A DNA stretch of 64,000 bases from Gluconobacter albidus (GCF_002723915.1 NZ_BEWL01000002.1:310001-374000); one strand, 5' to 3'; counted from the stretch's first letter, positions 1-10,076 are shown. Notes: generated by a model not told the origin, from the sequence alone. Program-made: numbers and translations.

Positions 1-2
1 TC

Positions 3-920
3 GTCAAGCTCGCCAACGGCAACGATGCCCGCTACTTCCTCTCGCCTGACAGTATTCTGTCGGTTGAGAACGGAGCAGAGGTCAATGCCGGTGACGTGCT
101 GGCCCGTATTCCGCGCGAAGGATCCAAGACACGTGACATCACGGGTGGTCTGCCGCGTGTGGCCGAACTGTTCGAAGCGCGTCGTCCGAAGGATCATGCA
201 ATCATCGCCGAAGGCGAGGGACGCATTGAATTCGGTAAGGACTACAAGTCCAAGCGCTGCGTTATCGTCAAGAACGACGATACGGGTGAAGAGACGCAGT
301 ATCTTATCCCGAAGGGCAAGCACGTTTCCGTTCAGGAAGGCGATTTTGTCCAGAAGGGCGATCCGCTGGTCGATGGTCCGCGCGTGCCGCATGACATTCT
401 CAAGGTCATGGGTGTCGAGGCTCTGTCCGACTATCTCGTTAATGAGATCCAGGACGTCTATCGACTGCAGGGCGTGAAGATCAATGACAAGCATATCGAA
501 GTCATTGTTCGTCAGATGCTGCAGAAGGTGGAAATCCTCGAGCCGGGTGATTCGACCTATCTGATCGGTGAGACGGTGGACCGTATCGAGTACGAGGGCG
601 AGAACCAGCGTCTGACCCAGAACGGTGATACGCCTGCCCGGGCCATGCCGGTTCTGCAGGGCATCACCAAGGCGTCCCTGCAGACGCAGTCCTTCATCTC
701 GGCGGCCTCCTTCCAGGAGACCACACGTGTCCTCACGGATGCGGCAACGTCGGGCAAGGTGGATACCCTCAACGGTCTCAAGGAGAACGTGATTGTCGGG
801 CGTCTGATCCCGGCAGGAACGGGCAGCGTGATGAACCGTCTGCGGGGCATTGCTGCCACTCAGGACCGTCAGCGTGTTGGTGGAACGTCGCAGGCAGCTG
901 TCGAAGACGCAGCGGAGTGA
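3..920 (+). CDS. rpoC: RNA polymerase beta' subunit, C-terminal part
   Basis: This is the last 305 residues of the beta' subunit of RNA polymerase; the gene starts upstream of the window and is open from its first bases. The visible part holds the conserved stretch around [18 protein letters not shown] and, near the end, the [15 protein letters not shown] segment of the C-terminal lobe, both standard beta' landmarks. The ending matches the usual alphaproteobacterial length, with a short acidic tail (EDAAE). rpoC preceding the str operon is the normal bacterial arrangement, so this fixes the orientation of the ribosomal block. Confidence 0.97.
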   Translation, partial: VKLANGNDARYFLSPDSILSVENGAEVNAGDVLARIPREGSKTRDITGGLPRVAELFEARRPKDHAIIAEGEGRIEFGKDYKSKRCVIVKNDDTGEETQYLIPKGKHVSVQEGDFVQKGDPLVDGPRVPHDILKVMGVEALSDYLVNEIQDVYRLQGVKINDKHIEVIVRQMLQKVEILEPGDSTYLIGETVDRIEYEGENQRLTQNGDTPARAMPVLQGITKASLQTQSFISAASFQETTRVLTDAATSGKVDTLNGLKENVIVGRLIPAGTGSVMNRLRGIAATQDRQRVGGTSQAAVEDAAE

Positions 921-930
921 AAAGAGGATC

Positions 931-951
931 CCCGCTTTTGAAAAAGGCGGG
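931..951 (+). terminator. weak hairpin after rpoC
   Basis: A CCCGC...GCGGG stem extended by T:A pairs lies ten bases after the rpoC stop. The downstream tract (aatcttcct) is only weakly T-rich, so this is at best a leaky terminator or a 3' end stabiliser. Confidence 0.35.
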
Positions 952-1013
952 AATCTTCCTGTCCCGATTCTGGAAACTTTCAGCGAAGAATCGGGCCATT
1001 TCAGCTGAACCAC

Positions 1014-1042
1014 TTGACTTGACGTCGAACCCTTCGTAGGTT
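1014..1042 (+). promoter_or_regulatory. candidate str operon promoter
   Basis: TTGACT (1014-1019) is separated by 17 bases from TAGGTT (1037-1042). The -35 box matches the consensus at five of six positions; the -10 box is weaker. It lies about 260 bases before rpsL, in a 379-base gap that holds no convincing gene. A second TTGAC overlaps at 1019-1023. The assignment is inferred from sequence only. Confidence 0.5.
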
Positions 1043-1118
1043 CCGCGCCCTCGGCACATGCCTTCTCGGAAGGCTGAAAAAGCCGACGAAGTTTAAAGAA
1101 TCGCATGCGGTGCCGCTA

Positions 1119-1223
1119 TTCTCCTTATCTGGAGAAAATGCCAAGGCCGCACGCTGGAGAGAGAAGGGAACAGTTCAGGCTGTTTCCTTTTCACGATGTG
1201 GAAATGGCAGGCGGTCCTACCGC
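1119..1223 (+). promoter_or_regulatory. structured leader of the str operon
   Basis: Three hairpins lie between the candidate promoter and rpsL: TTCTCC/GGAGAA (1119-1136), GGGAACAG/CTGTTTCC (1166-1187) followed by TTTT, and GCGGT/ACCGC with a three-base loop (1211-1223). The middle one, with its T run, looks like an attenuator. This accounts for most of the gap between rpoC and rpsL; the small reading frame crossing it overlaps rpsL and is not supported. Confidence 0.4.
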
Positions 1224-1299
1224 ATGTCGGTTGGAACAAATGTCACGACAGAAACAGCAATGTTGCTGTCTGAAATAGGACAAGGATTGGGAAGGGCGC

Positions 1300-1671
1300 A
1301 TGCCGACCATCAACCAGTTGATCGCGAACGGCCGTGAGCCGGCCGCAAAGCGGAACAAGGTCCCCGCACTGCAGGGCTGCCCGCAGAAGCGTGGCGTTTG
1401 CACGCGTGTGTATACCGTAACGCCAAAGAAGCCGAACTCCGCTCTGCGTAAGGTCGCCAAGGTGCGTCTGACCAACGGGTATGAGGTCGTGAGCTACATT
1501 CCGGGTGAAGGTCATAACCTTCAGGAACACAGTGTTGTTCTGATCCGTGGTGGCCGCGTGAAGGATCTTCCTGGCGTCCGTTATCACATCCTGCGTGGTG
1601 TGCTTGATACACAGGGTCTCGCCAAGCGTCGTCAGCGTCGTTCGCTGTATGGCGCGAAGCGTCCGAAGTAA
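1300..1671 (+). CDS. rpsL: 30S ribosomal protein S12
   Basis: S12 (123 aa) sits at the decoding centre and controls translational accuracy. The protein starts [13 protein letters not shown] and carries KKPNSALRK and [12 protein letters not shown], the two loops where streptomycin-resistance substitutions fall; both loop lysines are the wild-type residues, which predicts a streptomycin-sensitive ribosome. The length is the family norm. rpsG follows after 12 bases, so the two are co-transcribed as the start of the str operon. Confidence 0.98.
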   Translation: MPTINQLIANGREPAAKRNKVPALQGCPQKRGVCTRVYTVTPKKPNSALRKVAKVRLTNGYEVVSYIPGEGHNLQEHSVVLIRGGRVKDLPGVRYHILRGVLDTQGLAKRRQRRSLYGAKRPK

Positions 1672-1683
1672 GAGGTATTTGGA

Positions 1684-2160
1684 ATGAGTCGCCGTCACCG
1701 CGCTGTAAAGCGCGAGATCCTTCCCGATCCGAAGTTCGGAGACGTCGTCATTACGCGCTTCATGAATGCGCTGATGTACGATGGTAAGAAATCCACCGCC
1801 GAAGGTATCGTTTACGGTGCCCTCGAAGTCATGCGCCGCCGCGGCGGCACGACTGCAGATCCGGTGGCCATGTTCCACTCGGCTCTGGACAACGTGAAGC
1901 CTGCGGTTGAAGTCCGCTCGCGTCGCGTCGGTGGCGCAACCTATCAGGTTCCGGTTGAAGTCCGCGCCGAGCGTCGTCAGGCCCTCGCGATCCGCTGGCT
2001 GATCGACGCCTCCCGCAAGCGTGGCGAGAACACGATGCAGGAACGTCTGTCCAACGAACTGATGGATGCGGTCAACAACCGTGGCTCCGCTGTCAAGAAG
2101 CGCGAAGACACGCACCGTATGGCTGAAGCCAACAAGGCATTCAGCCACTATCGCTGGTAA
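1684..2160 (+). CDS. rpsG: 30S ribosomal protein S7
   Basis: S7 (158 aa) nucleates assembly of the 30S head and lines the E-site mRNA exit channel. It begins [20 protein letters not shown] and keeps the long beta-hairpin arm and the basic helices typical of the family. In E. coli, S7 represses its own operon by binding the rpsL-rpsG spacer; here that spacer is only 12 bases, so the same mechanism is not obvious. The normal next gene, fusA, is missing. Confidence 0.98.
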   Translation: MSRRHRAVKREILPDPKFGDVVITRFMNALMYDGKKSTAEGIVYGALEVMRRRGGTTADPVAMFHSALDNVKPAVEVRSRRVGGATYQVPVEVRAERRQALAIRWLIDASRKRGENTMQERLSNELMDAVNNRGSAVKKREDTHRMAEANKAFSHYRW

Positions 2161-2185
2161 TCAGAACCGGTTAAAGGGCTTCCGG

Positions 2186-2259
2186 CAGTGCTGCGATCTC
2201 GGGATCGTGCACTGACTGGTTTGAACTTTCAGTCTTACTCCCGTTCCAGGTGGAGCGGG
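2186..2259 (+). promoter_or_regulatory. two hairpins between rpsG and tuf
   Basis: The first hairpin pairs CAGTGC with GCACTG and CGATC with GATCG around a small loop (2186-2214). The second pairs CCCGTTCC with GGAGCGGG around AGGT (2240-2259) and is followed by GTTTT, 16 bases before the tuf start. They occupy the position where fusA usually lies and could attenuate or process the transcript. Confidence 0.45.
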
Positions 2260-2275
2260 GTTTTGGAGAAAGACG

Positions 2276-3466
2276 ATGGCAAAGGCTAAATTTGAGCGGA
2301 CGAAGCCGCACTGCAACATCGGCACCATCGGTCACGTCGATCACGGCAAGACCTCGCTGACTGCTGCAATCACCAAGGTGCTGGCAAAGTCCGGTGGCGC
2401 AACGTTCAGCGCCTACGACCAGATCGACAAGGCTCCTGAAGAGCGTGCTCGTGGCATCACCATTTCCACAGCTCACGTTGAGTACGAGACGGCCAACCGT
2501 CACTATGCTCACGTCGATTGCCCGGGCCATGCTGACTACGTGAAGAACATGATCACGGGTGCAGCTCAGATGGACGGCGCGATTCTCGTCGTTTCCGCTG
2601 CTGACGGTCCGATGCCGCAGACCCGCGAGCACATCCTGCTTGCACGTCAGGTTGGCGTTCCGGCTCTGGTCGTGTTCCTGAACAAGGTTGACCAGGTTGA
2701 TGATCCGGAGCTGCTCGAGCTCGTGGAAATGGAAGTTCGCGAACTTCTGTCTTCCTACCAGTTCCCGGGCGACGATATCCCCATCGTCAAGGGCTCCGCT
2801 CTTGTGACGCTGGAAGATGGCGACGCAGCAATCGGTGAAGACCGCGTTCTCGAACTGATGACGCAGGTTGACGCCTACATCCCGCAGCCGGAGCGTCCGG
2901 TTGACCGTCCGTTCCTGATGCCGATCGAAGACGTGTTCTCGATCTCGGGTCGTGGTACGGTTGTCACGGGTCGTGTCGAGCGCGGCGTTGTCAACGTGGG
3001 TGACGAAGTCGAGATTATCGGCCTGAAGGACACCATCAAGACGACCGTTACGGGCGTTGAGATGTTCCGCAAGCTGCTCGATCGCGGTGAAGCCGGTGAC
3101 AACATCGGTGCACTGGTTCGTGGCACGAAGCGTGAAGACGTCGAGCGCGGCCAGGTTCTGGCAAAGCCCGGCTCCATCACGCCGCACAAGAACTTCAAGG
3201 CTGAGGCTTACATCCTCACGAAGGAAGAGGGCGGTCGTCACACGCCGTTCTTCACGAACTATCGCCCGCAGTTCTATTTCCGTACGACCGACGTCACGGG
3301 CGTCGTGACGCTGCCGGAAGGCACGGAAATGGTCATGCCGGGTGATAACGTTGCCATGGACGTGGAGCTGATTGCTCCGATCGCCATGGACGAAGGCCTG
3401 CGCTTCGCTATCCGCGAAGGTGGCCGTACCGTGGGTGCCGGTGTGGTTTCTTCCATCACCGCCTAA
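2276..3466 (+). CDS. tuf: translation elongation factor Tu
   Basis: EF-Tu (396 aa) is the GTPase that carries aminoacyl-tRNA to the ribosomal A site. The G domain shows the P-loop GHVDHGKT near residue 19, DCPGH near residue 81 and NKVD near residue 136, followed by beta-barrel domains 2 and 3 ending in VSSITA. It starts at an ATG behind GGAGAAAGACG. It follows rpsG directly instead of fusA and is closed by a strong hairpin, so tuf may have its own expression level. Confidence 0.98.
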   Translation: MAKAKFERTKPHCNIGTIGHVDHGKTSLTAAITKVLAKSGGATFSAYDQIDKAPEERARGITISTAHVEYETANRHYAHVDCPGHADYVKNMITGAAQMDGAILVVSAADGPMPQTREHILLARQVGVPALVVFLNKVDQVDDPELLELVEMEVRELLSSYQFPGDDIPIVKGSALVTLEDGDAAIGEDRVLELMTQVDAYIPQPERPVDRPFLMPIEDVFSISGRGTVVTGRVERGVVNVGDEVEIIGLKDTIKTTVTGVEMFRKLLDRGEAGDNIGALVRGTKREDVERGQVLAKPGSITPHKNFKAEAYILTKEEGGRHTPFFTNYRPQFYFRTTDVTGVVTLPEGTEMVMPGDNVAMDVELIAPIAMDEGLRFAIREGGRTVGAGVVSSITA

Positions 3467-3496
3467 AGTCCTGCGTTTAGCTGTTGGCTTTGACAG

Positions 3497-3530
3497 CCCC
3501 GGTCAGATTTTTTCTGACCGGGGTTCCCTT
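3497..3530 (+). terminator. hairpin after tuf
   Basis: A perfect 11-base-pair stem CCCCGGTCAGA/TCTGACCGGGG closes a five-T loop (3497-3523), followed by ttccctt. The stem is strong and the T tract moderate. It separates the str segment from the S10 segment and probably reduces read-through rather than blocking it, since no strong promoter is evident before rpsJ. Confidence 0.7.
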
Positions 3531-3586
3531 TCAGGGGCAATGGCAGTAGGACGACACCCGAATTTTTGAGTTGGACGAACAAGAAC

Positions 3587-3895
3587 ATGGACAACCAGAA
3601 CATCCGCATTCGCCTTAAGGCGTACGATCATCGCGTGCTGGACAACAGCACCAAAGAGATCGTAAACACGGCGAAGCGTACGGGTGCGCGGGTTCGGGGT
3701 CCGATCCCGCTGCCGACGCATATCGAACGGTTCACGGTGAACCGCTCGCCACACGTGGATAAGAAAAGCCGCGAACAGTTCGAAATTCGGACTCACCGCC
3801 GGCTGCTCGACATTGTCGAGCCGACCCCGCAGACCGTGGACGCCCTCATGAAGCTCGACCTCGCCGCTGGCGTGGACGTCGAGATCAAACTCTAA
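3587..3895 (+). CDS. rpsJ: 30S ribosomal protein S10
   Basis: S10 (102 aa) is a 30S head protein and, as NusE, part of the antitermination complex with NusB. The ATG giving [15 protein letters not shown] is chosen because it restores the family's length; an in-frame TTG seven codons upstream has no support. The conserved [20 protein letters not shown] loop is present. It opens the S10 segment, 120 bases after tuf. Confidence 0.96.
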   Translation: MDNQNIRIRLKAYDHRVLDNSTKEIVNTAKRTGARVRGPIPLPTHIERFTVNRSPHVDKKSREQFEIRTHRRLLDIVEPTPQTVDALMKLDLAAGVDVEIKL

Positions 3896-3905
3896 GGTCC
3901 AGACG

Positions 3906-4589
3906 ATGCGAACCGGATTGATTGCAAAGAAGCTGGGAATGACCCGGCTGTTTAAGGAAGATGGCACGCATGTGCCTGTGACGGTCCTTCACCTTGACAA
4001 TGTCGAGGTTGTGGATGCCCGCACGAACGAGCGCGATGGCTACACCGCCATTCAGCTCGGACTTGGTAATGCCAAGGTGAAGAATGTCACCAAGGCGAAC
4101 CGTGGCCACTTTGCCCGGACCAAGGTCGAGCCAAAGAAGCATCTGGCAGAGTTCCGCGTCGCTGAAGACGCCCTGCTGGAAGCTGGAACCAAGCTGTCCG
4201 CTGCTCACTTCGTTGTGGGACAGAAAGTTGACGTCACGGGCCAGAGCAAGGGCAAGGGTTTTGCGGGTGTTATGAAGCGCCATAACTTCGCAGGTCTCGA
4301 AGCGTCCCACGGCGTCTCCATCAGCCACCGTTCCCACGGTTCTACGGGCCAGCGCCAGGATCCTGGTAAGGTCTTCAAGGGAAAGAAGATGGCAGGTCAC
4401 ATGGGTGACGAGCGTGTTACCACGCTGAACCTTGAGATCGCTGCCGTGGATGAAGAGCGCAACCTGATCATGGTCAGGGGTGCAATTCCTGGTGCGAAGA
4501 ACGGCCTTGTGCTGATTCGCGATGCAATCAAGAAGGCTCGCCATGCTGATGCGCCGTATCCGGCAGCAACAGTGGCGGCCGCCGGTTGA
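3906..4589 (+). CDS. rplC: 50S ribosomal protein L3
   Basis: L3 (227 aa) initiates assembly near the 3' end of 23S rRNA and reaches toward the peptidyl transferase centre. It begins [16 protein letters not shown] and holds the diagnostic loop [18 protein letters not shown] around residues 142-160; the glutamine in GQRQDPG is the residue methylated by PrmB in many bacteria. The C-terminal extension after residue 210 is alanine-rich. It ends 11 bases before the rplD start. Confidence 0.98.
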   Translation: MRTGLIAKKLGMTRLFKEDGTHVPVTVLHLDNVEVVDARTNERDGYTAIQLGLGNAKVKNVTKANRGHFARTKVEPKKHLAEFRVAEDALLEAGTKLSAAHFVVGQKVDVTGQSKGKGFAGVMKRHNFAGLEASHGVSISHRSHGSTGQRQDPGKVFKGKKMAGHMGDERVTTLNLEIAAVDEERNLIMVRGAIPGAKNGLVLIRDAIKKARHADAPYPAATVAAAG

Positions 4590-4600
4590 GGACGAGGGGC

Positions 4601-5215
4601 ATGGAATACGATATCAAGACCCTCGATAATGGTAGCGCAGGCTCTGTCGCGCTTCCGGAAGAGATTTTCGCTGTCACCCCGCGCTCGGACATCATGGCAC
4701 GCGTCGTGCACTGGCAGCTGGCAAAGCGCCGCGCCGGTACGCACCGTACCAAGGGCATGGGTGAAGTTTCTGGCACGACCAAGAAGCCTTTCCGTCAGAA
4801 GGGCACGGGCTCTGCCCGTCAGGGCTCCCTGCGTGCGCCGCAGTTCCGTACGGGTGGCGTTGTTCATGGTCCGGTCGTTCGCGATCACGGCTATGACCTT
4901 CCCAAGAAGGTTCGTCGTCTCGGCCTGATCTGCGCCCTGTCGCAGAAGGCTGCCGAGGGCAAGCTGATCGTTCTCGATGCAGCCAACGGTGTCACCAAGA
5001 CCCGTGAAGCCGCAGCGAAGATCAAGGCTTTGGGCTGGACGTCTGCGCTGATCGTTGATGGCGCTGTCGACGAGCAGTTTGCTCGCGCAATCGCCAATCT
5101 GCCGAAGATCGACGTTCTGCCGACTATTGGTGCAAACGTCTATGACATCCTCAACCACGACGTTCTGGTTATCACCCGCGCCGGTCTTGAGGGTCTTAAG
5201 GAGCGTCTGGCATGA
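4601..5215 (+). CDS. rplD: 50S ribosomal protein L4
   Basis: L4 (204 aa) binds 23S domain I and its loop helps form the constriction of the peptide exit tunnel. In E. coli it also represses the S10 operon. The ATG at 4601 is taken because GAGGACGAGGGG lies just upstream; a TTG at 4586 overlapping the rplC stop is a less likely start. The tunnel loop region [16 protein letters not shown] is intact. The stop overlaps the start of rplW by four bases (ATGA). Confidence 0.96.
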   Translation: MEYDIKTLDNGSAGSVALPEEIFAVTPRSDIMARVVHWQLAKRRAGTHRTKGMGEVSGTTKKPFRQKGTGSARQGSLRAPQFRTGGVVHGPVVRDHGYDLPKKVRRLGLICALSQKAAEGKLIVLDAANGVTKTREAAAKIKALGWTSALIVDGAVDEQFARAIANLPKIDVLPTIGANVYDILNHDVLVITRAGLEGLKERLA

Positions 5216-5553
5216 CCACCAATACCGTCATGAACGCACACAAGACTGCACAGAACATGTCTCAGGAAGCCCTGTATGACGTGATCCGTGCACCGCTGAT
5301 CACCGAAAAGGCGACGCTTCTTTCCGAGCGTAACCAGGTGGTGTTCAAGGTCGCTCCTGGTGCGACGAAGCCTCAGATCAAGGTTGCGGTTGAGAAGCTC
5401 TTCAACGTGAAGGTTACCGGCGTAAGCACGCTGGTCCAGAAGGGCAAAGTCAAGCGCGTCAAGGGTCGTCCTGGCCGTCGCTCGGACATCAAGAAGGCGT
5501 ATGTACAGCTTGCTGAAGGTCAGTCCATTGACCTTACAGCCAAGCTGGGCTGA
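5212..5553 (+). CDS. rplW: 50S ribosomal protein L23
   Basis: L23 (113 aa) lies at the tunnel exit and is the docking point for trigger factor and signal recognition particle. The core starts at [14 protein letters not shown]; the ATG chosen gives about 18 extra N-terminal residues, and ATGs at codons 7 and 15 are alternatives. The first ATG is preferred since it forms an ATGA overlap with rplD, typical of coupled translation. Confidence 0.95.
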   Translation: MTTNTVMNAHKTAQNMSQEALYDVIRAPLITEKATLLSERNQVVFKVAPGATKPQIKVAVEKLFNVKVTGVSTLVQKGKVKRVKGRPGRRSDIKKAYVQLAEGQSIDLTAKLG

Positions 5554-5569
5554 CGCGGGGTAGGATACC

Positions 5570-6400
5570 ATGGCACTCAAGCACTTTAATCCCACGACGC
5601 CGAGCACACGCGGCACCGTGCTGATTGATCGCAGCGAGCTCTTCAAGGGCAAGCCGGTCAAGCAGCTGACGGAAGGCAAGAACAAGTCCGGTGGCCGTAA
5701 CAATCACGGTCGTACGACAGTTCGTTTCCGTGGCGGCGGGCACAAGCAGTCCTATCGTTATGTCGACTTCAAGCGTCGCAAGTTCGATGTGGCCGCAACG
5801 GTCGAGCGTCTCGAATACGATCCGAATCGTACGGCGTTTATTGCGCTGATCAAGTATGAAGACGGCGAACTCGCCTACATCCTTGCTCCGCAGCGCGTGA
5901 AGGTTGGCGATCGCGTCATCTCCGGCGCCCACACGGACGTCAAGCCCGGCAACGCCATGCCGCTGGGGGCAATGCCGGTCGGAACGATCGTGCATAACAT
6001 TGAGCTCAAGCAGGGCGCTGGCGGCAAGATGGCCCGTTCGGCTGGCACCTATGCGCAGCTGGTCGGCAAGGACGCCGGCTACGCGCAGATCAAGCTGCAG
6101 TCCGGTGAGCTGCGTCTTGTTCGTGGTGAATGCATGGCAACCGTTGGTGCCGTGTCCAACCCGGACAACATGAACCAGCACATGGGCAAGGCCGGTCGTT
6201 CCCGCTGGCTCGGACGTCGTCCGCATAACCGTGGCGTTGTCATGAACCCGGTCGACCATCCGCATGGTGGTGGTGAAGGCCGGACCTCTGGTGGCCGTCA
6301 TCCGGTTACGCCGTGGGGTGTTCCGACCAAGGGTTACAAGACACGTGTTAACAAAAAGACGGATAGCCTGATCATCCGTCGCCGTAAGTCCGGCAAGTAA
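5570..6400 (+). CDS. rplB: 50S ribosomal protein L2
   Basis: L2 (276 aa) is one of the most conserved ribosomal proteins and is needed for subunit joining and peptidyl transferase activity. The C-terminal motif [15 protein letters not shown], with the histidine important for activity, is present near residue 225, and the basic tail ends [10 protein letters not shown]. Length and start ([15 protein letters not shown]) match the family. It follows rplW after 16 bases with GCGGGGTAGG upstream. Confidence 0.98.
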   Translation: MALKHFNPTTPSTRGTVLIDRSELFKGKPVKQLTEGKNKSGGRNNHGRTTVRFRGGGHKQSYRYVDFKRRKFDVAATVERLEYDPNRTAFIALIKYEDGELAYILAPQRVKVGDRVISGAHTDVKPGNAMPLGAMPVGTIVHNIELKQGAGGKMARSAGTYAQLVGKDAGYAQIKLQSGELRLVRGECMATVGAVSNPDNMNQHMGKAGRSRWLGRRPHNRGVVMNPVDHPHGGGEGRTSGGRHPVTPWGVPTKGYKTRVNKKTDSLIIRRRKSGK

Positions 6401-6416
6401 GAGGGGGCAAACAGAG

Positions 6417-6695
6417 ATGGCACGTTCCGTCTGGAAGGGCCCGTTCGTTGACGGGTATCTGTTCGGCAAGGCTGAAGCGTCACGCGCTTCGGGTCGTAAT
6501 GAAGTGATCAAGATCTGGTCGCGTCGTTCGACGATCCTTCCGCAGTTCGTTGGACTTACGTTCGGCGTCTATAATGGTCACAAGTTCCTGCCTGTGCAGG
6601 TCACGGAGAACATGGTCGGTCACAAGTTCGGTGAATTCTCACCGACGCGGACCTACACCGGTCATGGCTCTGACAAGAAGTCGAAGCGGGGCTGA
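6417..6695 (+). CDS. rpsS: 30S ribosomal protein S19
   Basis: S19 (92 aa) forms a complex with S13 in the 30S head close to the A-site finger. It starts [15 protein letters not shown] and carries the conserved [19 protein letters not shown] and [12 protein letters not shown] stretches. The ribosome site GAGGGGG lies 11 bases before the ATG, and the stop is two bases from rplV. Confidence 0.98.
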   Translation: MARSVWKGPFVDGYLFGKAEASRASGRNEVIKIWSRRSTILPQFVGLTFGVYNGHKFLPVQVTENMVGHKFGEFSPTRTYTGHGSDKKSKRG

Positions 6696-6697
6696 AA

Positions 6698-7126
6698 ATG
6701 AGCAAGCCAAAGCATATCCGCACGCTTGCTGACACGGAAGCGCAGGCCATTGCCCGCAACATCCGCGTCAGCCCGCAAAAGCTGAACCTGGTTGCGGCGA
6801 TGATCCGCAACCAGCCGGCTGACAAGGCTATCGCCGCTCTTGCCTTCTCGCGCCGTCGTATCGCGCAGCAGGTCAAGAAGACTCTTGAGAGCGCCGTGGC
6901 CAACGCTGAGAACAATCATCAGCTCGATGTCGATCAGCTGGTGGTCAAGACTGCAGAAGTCGGCAAGTCCATTGTCATGAAGCGTTTCCACGCTCGTGGC
7001 CGTGGCCGTTCTTCTCAGATCCAGAAGTTCTTCAGCCACCTGAAGATTGTTGTTGCCGAGCGTGCGGAAGCACCGGAAGAGACGAAGCCGTCTCGCGGAA
7101 CCAACAAAGAGCAGAAGGCAGCCTGA
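6698..7126 (+). CDS. rplV: 50S ribosomal protein L22
   Basis: L22 (142 aa) contributes a long beta-hairpin to the exit tunnel, the site of macrolide-resistance changes. The hairpin region [17 protein letters not shown] is visible near residues 90-106. The protein is longer than the E. coli one because of a charged C-terminal tail ([16 protein letters not shown]). It lies two bases after rpsS and three before rpsC. Confidence 0.97.
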   Translation: MSKPKHIRTLADTEAQAIARNIRVSPQKLNLVAAMIRNQPADKAIAALAFSRRRIAQQVKKTLESAVANAENNHQLDVDQLVVKTAEVGKSIVMKRFHARGRGRSSQIQKFFSHLKIVVAERAEAPEETKPSRGTNKEQKAA

Positions 7127-7129
7127 TCC

Positions 7130-7807
7130 ATGGGACACAAGGTCAATCCGATCGGGCTTCGGCTCGGCGTCAACCGTACCTGGGACAGCCGCTGGTACGC
7201 TGGTCAAGATTACGCGCGTCTGCTGCATGAAGATCTTAAGCTTCGTGCATTCCTGCGTCGCAAGCTTTCCGGCGCAGGCGTGTCCCGCGTTGTTATCGAG
7301 CGTCCGGCAAAGAAGCCCCGCGTGACGATCTACGCTGCCCGTCCGGGTGTCGTGATCGGCAAGAAAGGTCAGGACATCGACGCGCTCCGCAAGGAACTGA
7401 GCCGTATGGCGAAGACCGATGTGGCGCTGAACATCGTCGAGATCCGCAAGCCGGAAATCGACGCCACTCTTGTTGCCGAGAACATCGCTCAGCAGCTGGA
7501 GCGTCGCGTTGCATTCCGTCGTGCCATGAAGCGCGCAATCCAGTCCGCAATGCGTCTGGGTGCCCAGGGCATCCGGATCACCTGCGGTGGTCGTCTGGGT
7601 GGTGCTGAAATCGCTCGTGCCGAAAAGTATCGTGAGGGACGCGTTCCCCTGCATACCCTTCGCGCCGATATCGATTACGGTACGGCAACTGCCAAGACAA
7701 CGTATGGTACCTGCGGTGTGAAGGTATGGATCTTCAAGGGTGAGATCCTGGCTCATGACCCGCTGGCACAGGATCGTCGTGCTGCGGAGCAGGCTCCCCA
7801 GCGCTAA
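7130..7807 (+). CDS. rpsC: 30S ribosomal protein S3
   Basis: S3 (225 aa) has an N-terminal KH RNA-binding domain and lines the mRNA entry tunnel, contributing to helicase activity. It starts [18 protein letters not shown]; the KH GxxG signature appears as VIGKKGQDI around residue 75. The C-terminal domain includes [10 protein letters not shown]. It is followed by a 57-base gap with a perfect hairpin before rplP. Confidence 0.98.
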   Translation: MGHKVNPIGLRLGVNRTWDSRWYAGQDYARLLHEDLKLRAFLRRKLSGAGVSRVVIERPAKKPRVTIYAARPGVVIGKKGQDIDALRKELSRMAKTDVALNIVEIRKPEIDATLVAENIAQQLERRVAFRRAMKRAIQSAMRLGAQGIRITCGGRLGGAEIARAEKYREGRVPLHTLRADIDYGTATAKTTYGTCGVKVWIFKGEILAHDPLAQDRRAAEQAPQR

Positions 7808-7808
7808 G

Positions 7809-7830
7809 ACTGTGAGCGAAAGCTCACAGT
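7809..7830 (+). promoter_or_regulatory. GAAA-tetraloop hairpin between rpsC and rplP
   Basis: ACTGTGAGC pairs perfectly with GCTCACAGT over nine base pairs, closed by a GAAA tetraloop, and is followed by TTCCTTTG. The T tract is too poor for a clear terminator. It lies in the only sizeable gap of the S10 segment and may be an RNase III-type processing or stability element. Confidence 0.5.
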
Positions 7831-7864
7831 TCCTTTGCTGGTGCTGATTTGAGGATTTAACAAC

Positions 7865-8281
7865 ATGCTTTCCCCGAAGCGGACAAAGTTTCGTAAGGCC
7901 CACAAGGGCCGCATTCACGGTCTGGCGAAAAGCGGAACCCAGCTGAACTTCGGTGCCTTCGGCCTGAAGGCGCTGGAGCCGGAGCGGATTACCGCTCGCC
8001 AGATCGAAGCCTCCCGTCGTGCGATCACGCGTGCCATGAAGCGTGCCGGTCGTGTGTGGATTCGTATCTTTCCGGACACTCCGGTCTCGACAAAGCCCGC
8101 AGAAGTGCGTATGGGCTCCGGTAAGGGTAACCCCGAGTACTGGGCCGCACGTGTCAAGCCGGGTCGTATCCTGTTCGAGATCGAAGGCGTTCCGCCTGAG
8201 GTTGCCAAGCTGGCCCTGAGTCTGGGGGCTGCAAAGCTTCCGATCAAGACCAAGTTCGTTCAGCGTATCGGAGACGCGTAA
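7865..8281 (+). CDS. rplP: 50S ribosomal protein L16
   Basis: L16 (138 aa) binds near the A-site tRNA elbow and helps organise the peptidyl transferase centre. It begins [16 protein letters not shown] and shows [20 protein letters not shown] and [12 protein letters not shown], both family hallmarks. The stop codon shares one base with the rpmC start, so translation of the two is coupled. Confidence 0.98.
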   Translation: MLSPKRTKFRKAHKGRIHGLAKSGTQLNFGAFGLKALEPERITARQIEASRRAITRAMKRAGRVWIRIFPDTPVSTKPAEVRMGSGKGNPEYWAARVKPGRILFEIEGVPPEVAKLALSLGAAKLPIKTKFVQRIGDA

Positions 8282-8514
8282 TGGCCGACACGTACAAGCC
8301 TGCCGATCTGCGCGCGAAGAGCGAGGACGAGCTGAACGCTCTTCTGCTCGATCTCAAGCGCGAACAGATCAACCACCGTTTTTCGGCTGCCACGGGGCAG
8401 TCGGAGAACACAAGCCGCGTCAAGGTCGTGCGCCGTGCAGTAGCACGTATCAAGACACTGGCTCACACATCGAAGAACCGTGCGGGCGCCAAAACGTCCG
8501 CCGCTAAGTCCTGA
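8281..8514 (+). CDS. rpmC: 50S ribosomal protein L29
   Basis: L29 (77 aa) is a two-helix protein beside L23 at the tunnel exit. The core [20 protein letters not shown] and the following [10 protein letters not shown] match the family. It is slightly longer than usual due to a lysine- and alanine-rich tail ([14 protein letters not shown]). It overlaps rplP by one base; the rpsQ ATG comes 13 bases after its stop. Confidence 0.96.
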   Translation: MADTYKPADLRAKSEDELNALLLDLKREQINHRFSAATGQSENTSRVKVVRRAVARIKTLAHTSKNRAGAKTSAAKS

Positions 8515-8527
8515 GAGGAGACGGACG

Positions 8528-8800
8528 ATGCCAAGGCGCGTCCTGACGGGTCGGGTCACGAGCGACAAGATGGACAAGACGGTTACCGTTCTTGTTGATC
8601 GTCGCATCATGCACCCGCTCTACAAGAAGTTTATTCGCCGCTCCAAGAAGTATGCGGCTCATGACGAAGAAAACGTCTGCCAGACGGGTGATCTGGTTCG
8701 CATTGAAGAATGCGCACCGATCTCCAAGCGCAAGACGTGGTCTGTCGTGTCGCGCAACGGCGAGGAGCTGGCTTCAGCGTCCTCTTCCGTCAGCGCATAA
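8528..8800 (+). CDS. rpsQ: 30S ribosomal protein S17
   Basis: S17 (90 aa) is an OB-fold primary 16S rRNA binder in the 30S body. The ATG giving [18 protein letters not shown] is chosen because GAGAGGAG precedes it at good spacing; the longer frame that starts inside rpmC is not supported. The conserved [17 protein letters not shown] and YAAHDE segments are present. rplN follows after 12 bases. Confidence 0.96.
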   Translation: MPRRVLTGRVTSDKMDKTVTVLVDRRIMHPLYKKFIRRSKKYAAHDEENVCQTGDLVRIEECAPISKRKTWSVVSRNGEELASASSSVSA

Positions 8801-8812
8801 GGGGGTAGGCAC

Positions 8813-9181
8813 ATGATTCATCCCGAGACCAACCTTGACGTCGCCGATAACTCCGGTGCGCGTCGGGTGCAGTGCATCAAGGTGCTGGGCGGCTCCAAGC
8901 GGAAGACTGCCTCGGTCGGCGACGTCATTGTCGTGTCCGTCAAGGAAGCAATTCCCCGCGGCAAGGTGAAGAAGGGTGACGTGCATCAGGCCGTCATCGT
9001 TCGCACCTCCTACCCGGTTCGTCGTGCAGATGGCTCCGCCATCCGTTTCGACAAGAACGCCGCTGTTCTGCTGAACAAGCAGCAGGAGCCGATTGGTACG
9101 CGTATCTTTGGCCCGGTGGTTCGTGAGCTGCGTGCGCGCAAGTTCATGAAGATCATCTCGCTGGCTCCGGAGGTGCTGTAA
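8813..9181 (+). CDS. rplN: 50S ribosomal protein L14
   Basis: L14 (122 aa) pairs with L19 at the subunit interface (bridge B8) and is the binding site of the silencing factor RsfS. It begins [18 protein letters not shown], the universal L14 start, and contains [13 protein letters not shown] and [18 protein letters not shown] at the C-terminus. GGGGGTAGG lies six bases upstream. It opens the spc segment and overlaps rplX by one base. Confidence 0.98.
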   Translation: MIHPETNLDVADNSGARRVQCIKVLGGSKRKTASVGDVIVVSVKEAIPRGKVKKGDVHQAVIVRTSYPVRRADGSAIRFDKNAAVLLNKQQEPIGTRIFGPVVRELRARKFMKIISLAPEVL

Positions 9182-9501
9182 TGGCTGCTCGTATCAAGAA
9201 GGGTGACCAGGTTCTGGTCCTCTCCGGCAAGTCCCGTGGCGTTCGTGGCGAAGTTCTCGCCGTGATGCCGAAGGCCGAGAAGGCTGTTGTGCGCGGCGTG
9301 GCTATCGCCAAGCGCCACACGAAGCCCAACCGCACAGGCGGAGAAGGTGGAATCATCGAGCGCGAAATGCCGATCCATCTTTCCAACCTGAAGCTGGTTG
9401 ATCCAAAGAGCGGCAAGCCGACGCGTGTTAGCTTCCGCATTCTGGAAGACGGTCGCAAGGTTCGTGTTGCCAAGGCAACCGGCGAAGTGATCGAAGGCTG
9501 A
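9181..9501 (+). CDS. rplX: 50S ribosomal protein L24
   Basis: L24 (106 aa) is an assembly initiator protein bound to the 5' part of 23S rRNA. The N-terminal KOW motif is clear ([20 protein letters not shown]), and the [12 protein letters not shown] loop follows. Its start shares the final base of the rplN stop, and rplE follows after 11 bases. Confidence 0.97.
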   Translation: MAARIKKGDQVLVLSGKSRGVRGEVLAVMPKAEKAVVRGVAIAKRHTKPNRTGGEGGIIEREMPIHLSNLKLVDPKSGKPTRVSFRILEDGRKVRVAKATGEVIEG

Positions 9502-9512
9502 GGAACGCAACA

Positions 9513-10076
9513 ATGAGCGAACAGAAGAACGCTTTGCCGCGTCTGCACCAGCGTTACGAAGAAGTGCTGAAGAAGCAGCTTCGTGAGCAGTTTGGCTATG
9601 CCAACGAACTCCAGGTTCCCAAGCTCGAGAAGATCGTGCTGAACATGGGTGTTGGTGAAGCCGCCGGTGACCAAAAGAAGCTTGATGCCGCTTTTGCGGA
9701 AATGACTGTGATTTCGGGTCAGAAGCCTGTCAAGACCCTTGCTCGCAAGGCTATTGCCGGCTTCAAGATCCGTGAAGGTCTGCCCATCGGCTGCAAGGTC
9801 ACGCTTCGTCGTGCCCGCATGTACGAGTTTCTTGACCGTCTGGTGACGATCGCCATGCCGCGTATCCGCGATTTCCGTGGGCTGCCTGCAAACAAGGGCT
9901 TTGATGGACATGGCAACTTCGCCATGGGTATCAAGGAACAGATCGTGTTTCCTGAGATCGAATATGACAAGATCGATGCCGTTCGCGGTATGGACATCAT
10001 TTTCGTGACCAGCGCCAAGTCTGATGCTGAAGCAAAGGCCCTGCTGAAGGCCTTTGATCTGCCGTTCAACGGCTGA
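9513..10076 (+). CDS. rplE: 50S ribosomal protein L5
   Basis: L5 (187 aa) binds 5S rRNA and touches S13 across bridge B1b. Seen in the sequence are [21 protein letters not shown] segment, [20 protein letters not shown] and [19 protein letters not shown], all diagnostic. A short N-terminal extension (MSEQKNALP) precedes the core. After its stop comes a 132-base gap with a hairpin before rpsN. Confidence 0.98.
   Translation: MSEQKNALPRLHQRYEEVLKKQLREQFGYANELQVPKLEKIVLNMGVGEAAGDQKKLDAAFAEMTVISGQKPVKTLARKAIAGFKIREGLPIGCKVTLRRARMYEFLDRLVTIAMPRIRDFRGLPANKGFDGHGNFAMGIKEQIVFPEIEYDKIDAVRGMDIIFVTSAKSDAEAKALLKAFDLPFNG

Noticed and set aside
1110..1337. Small open frame upstream of rpsL
   Set aside because: It overlaps the rpsL start in another frame, has no ribosome site and no family match.
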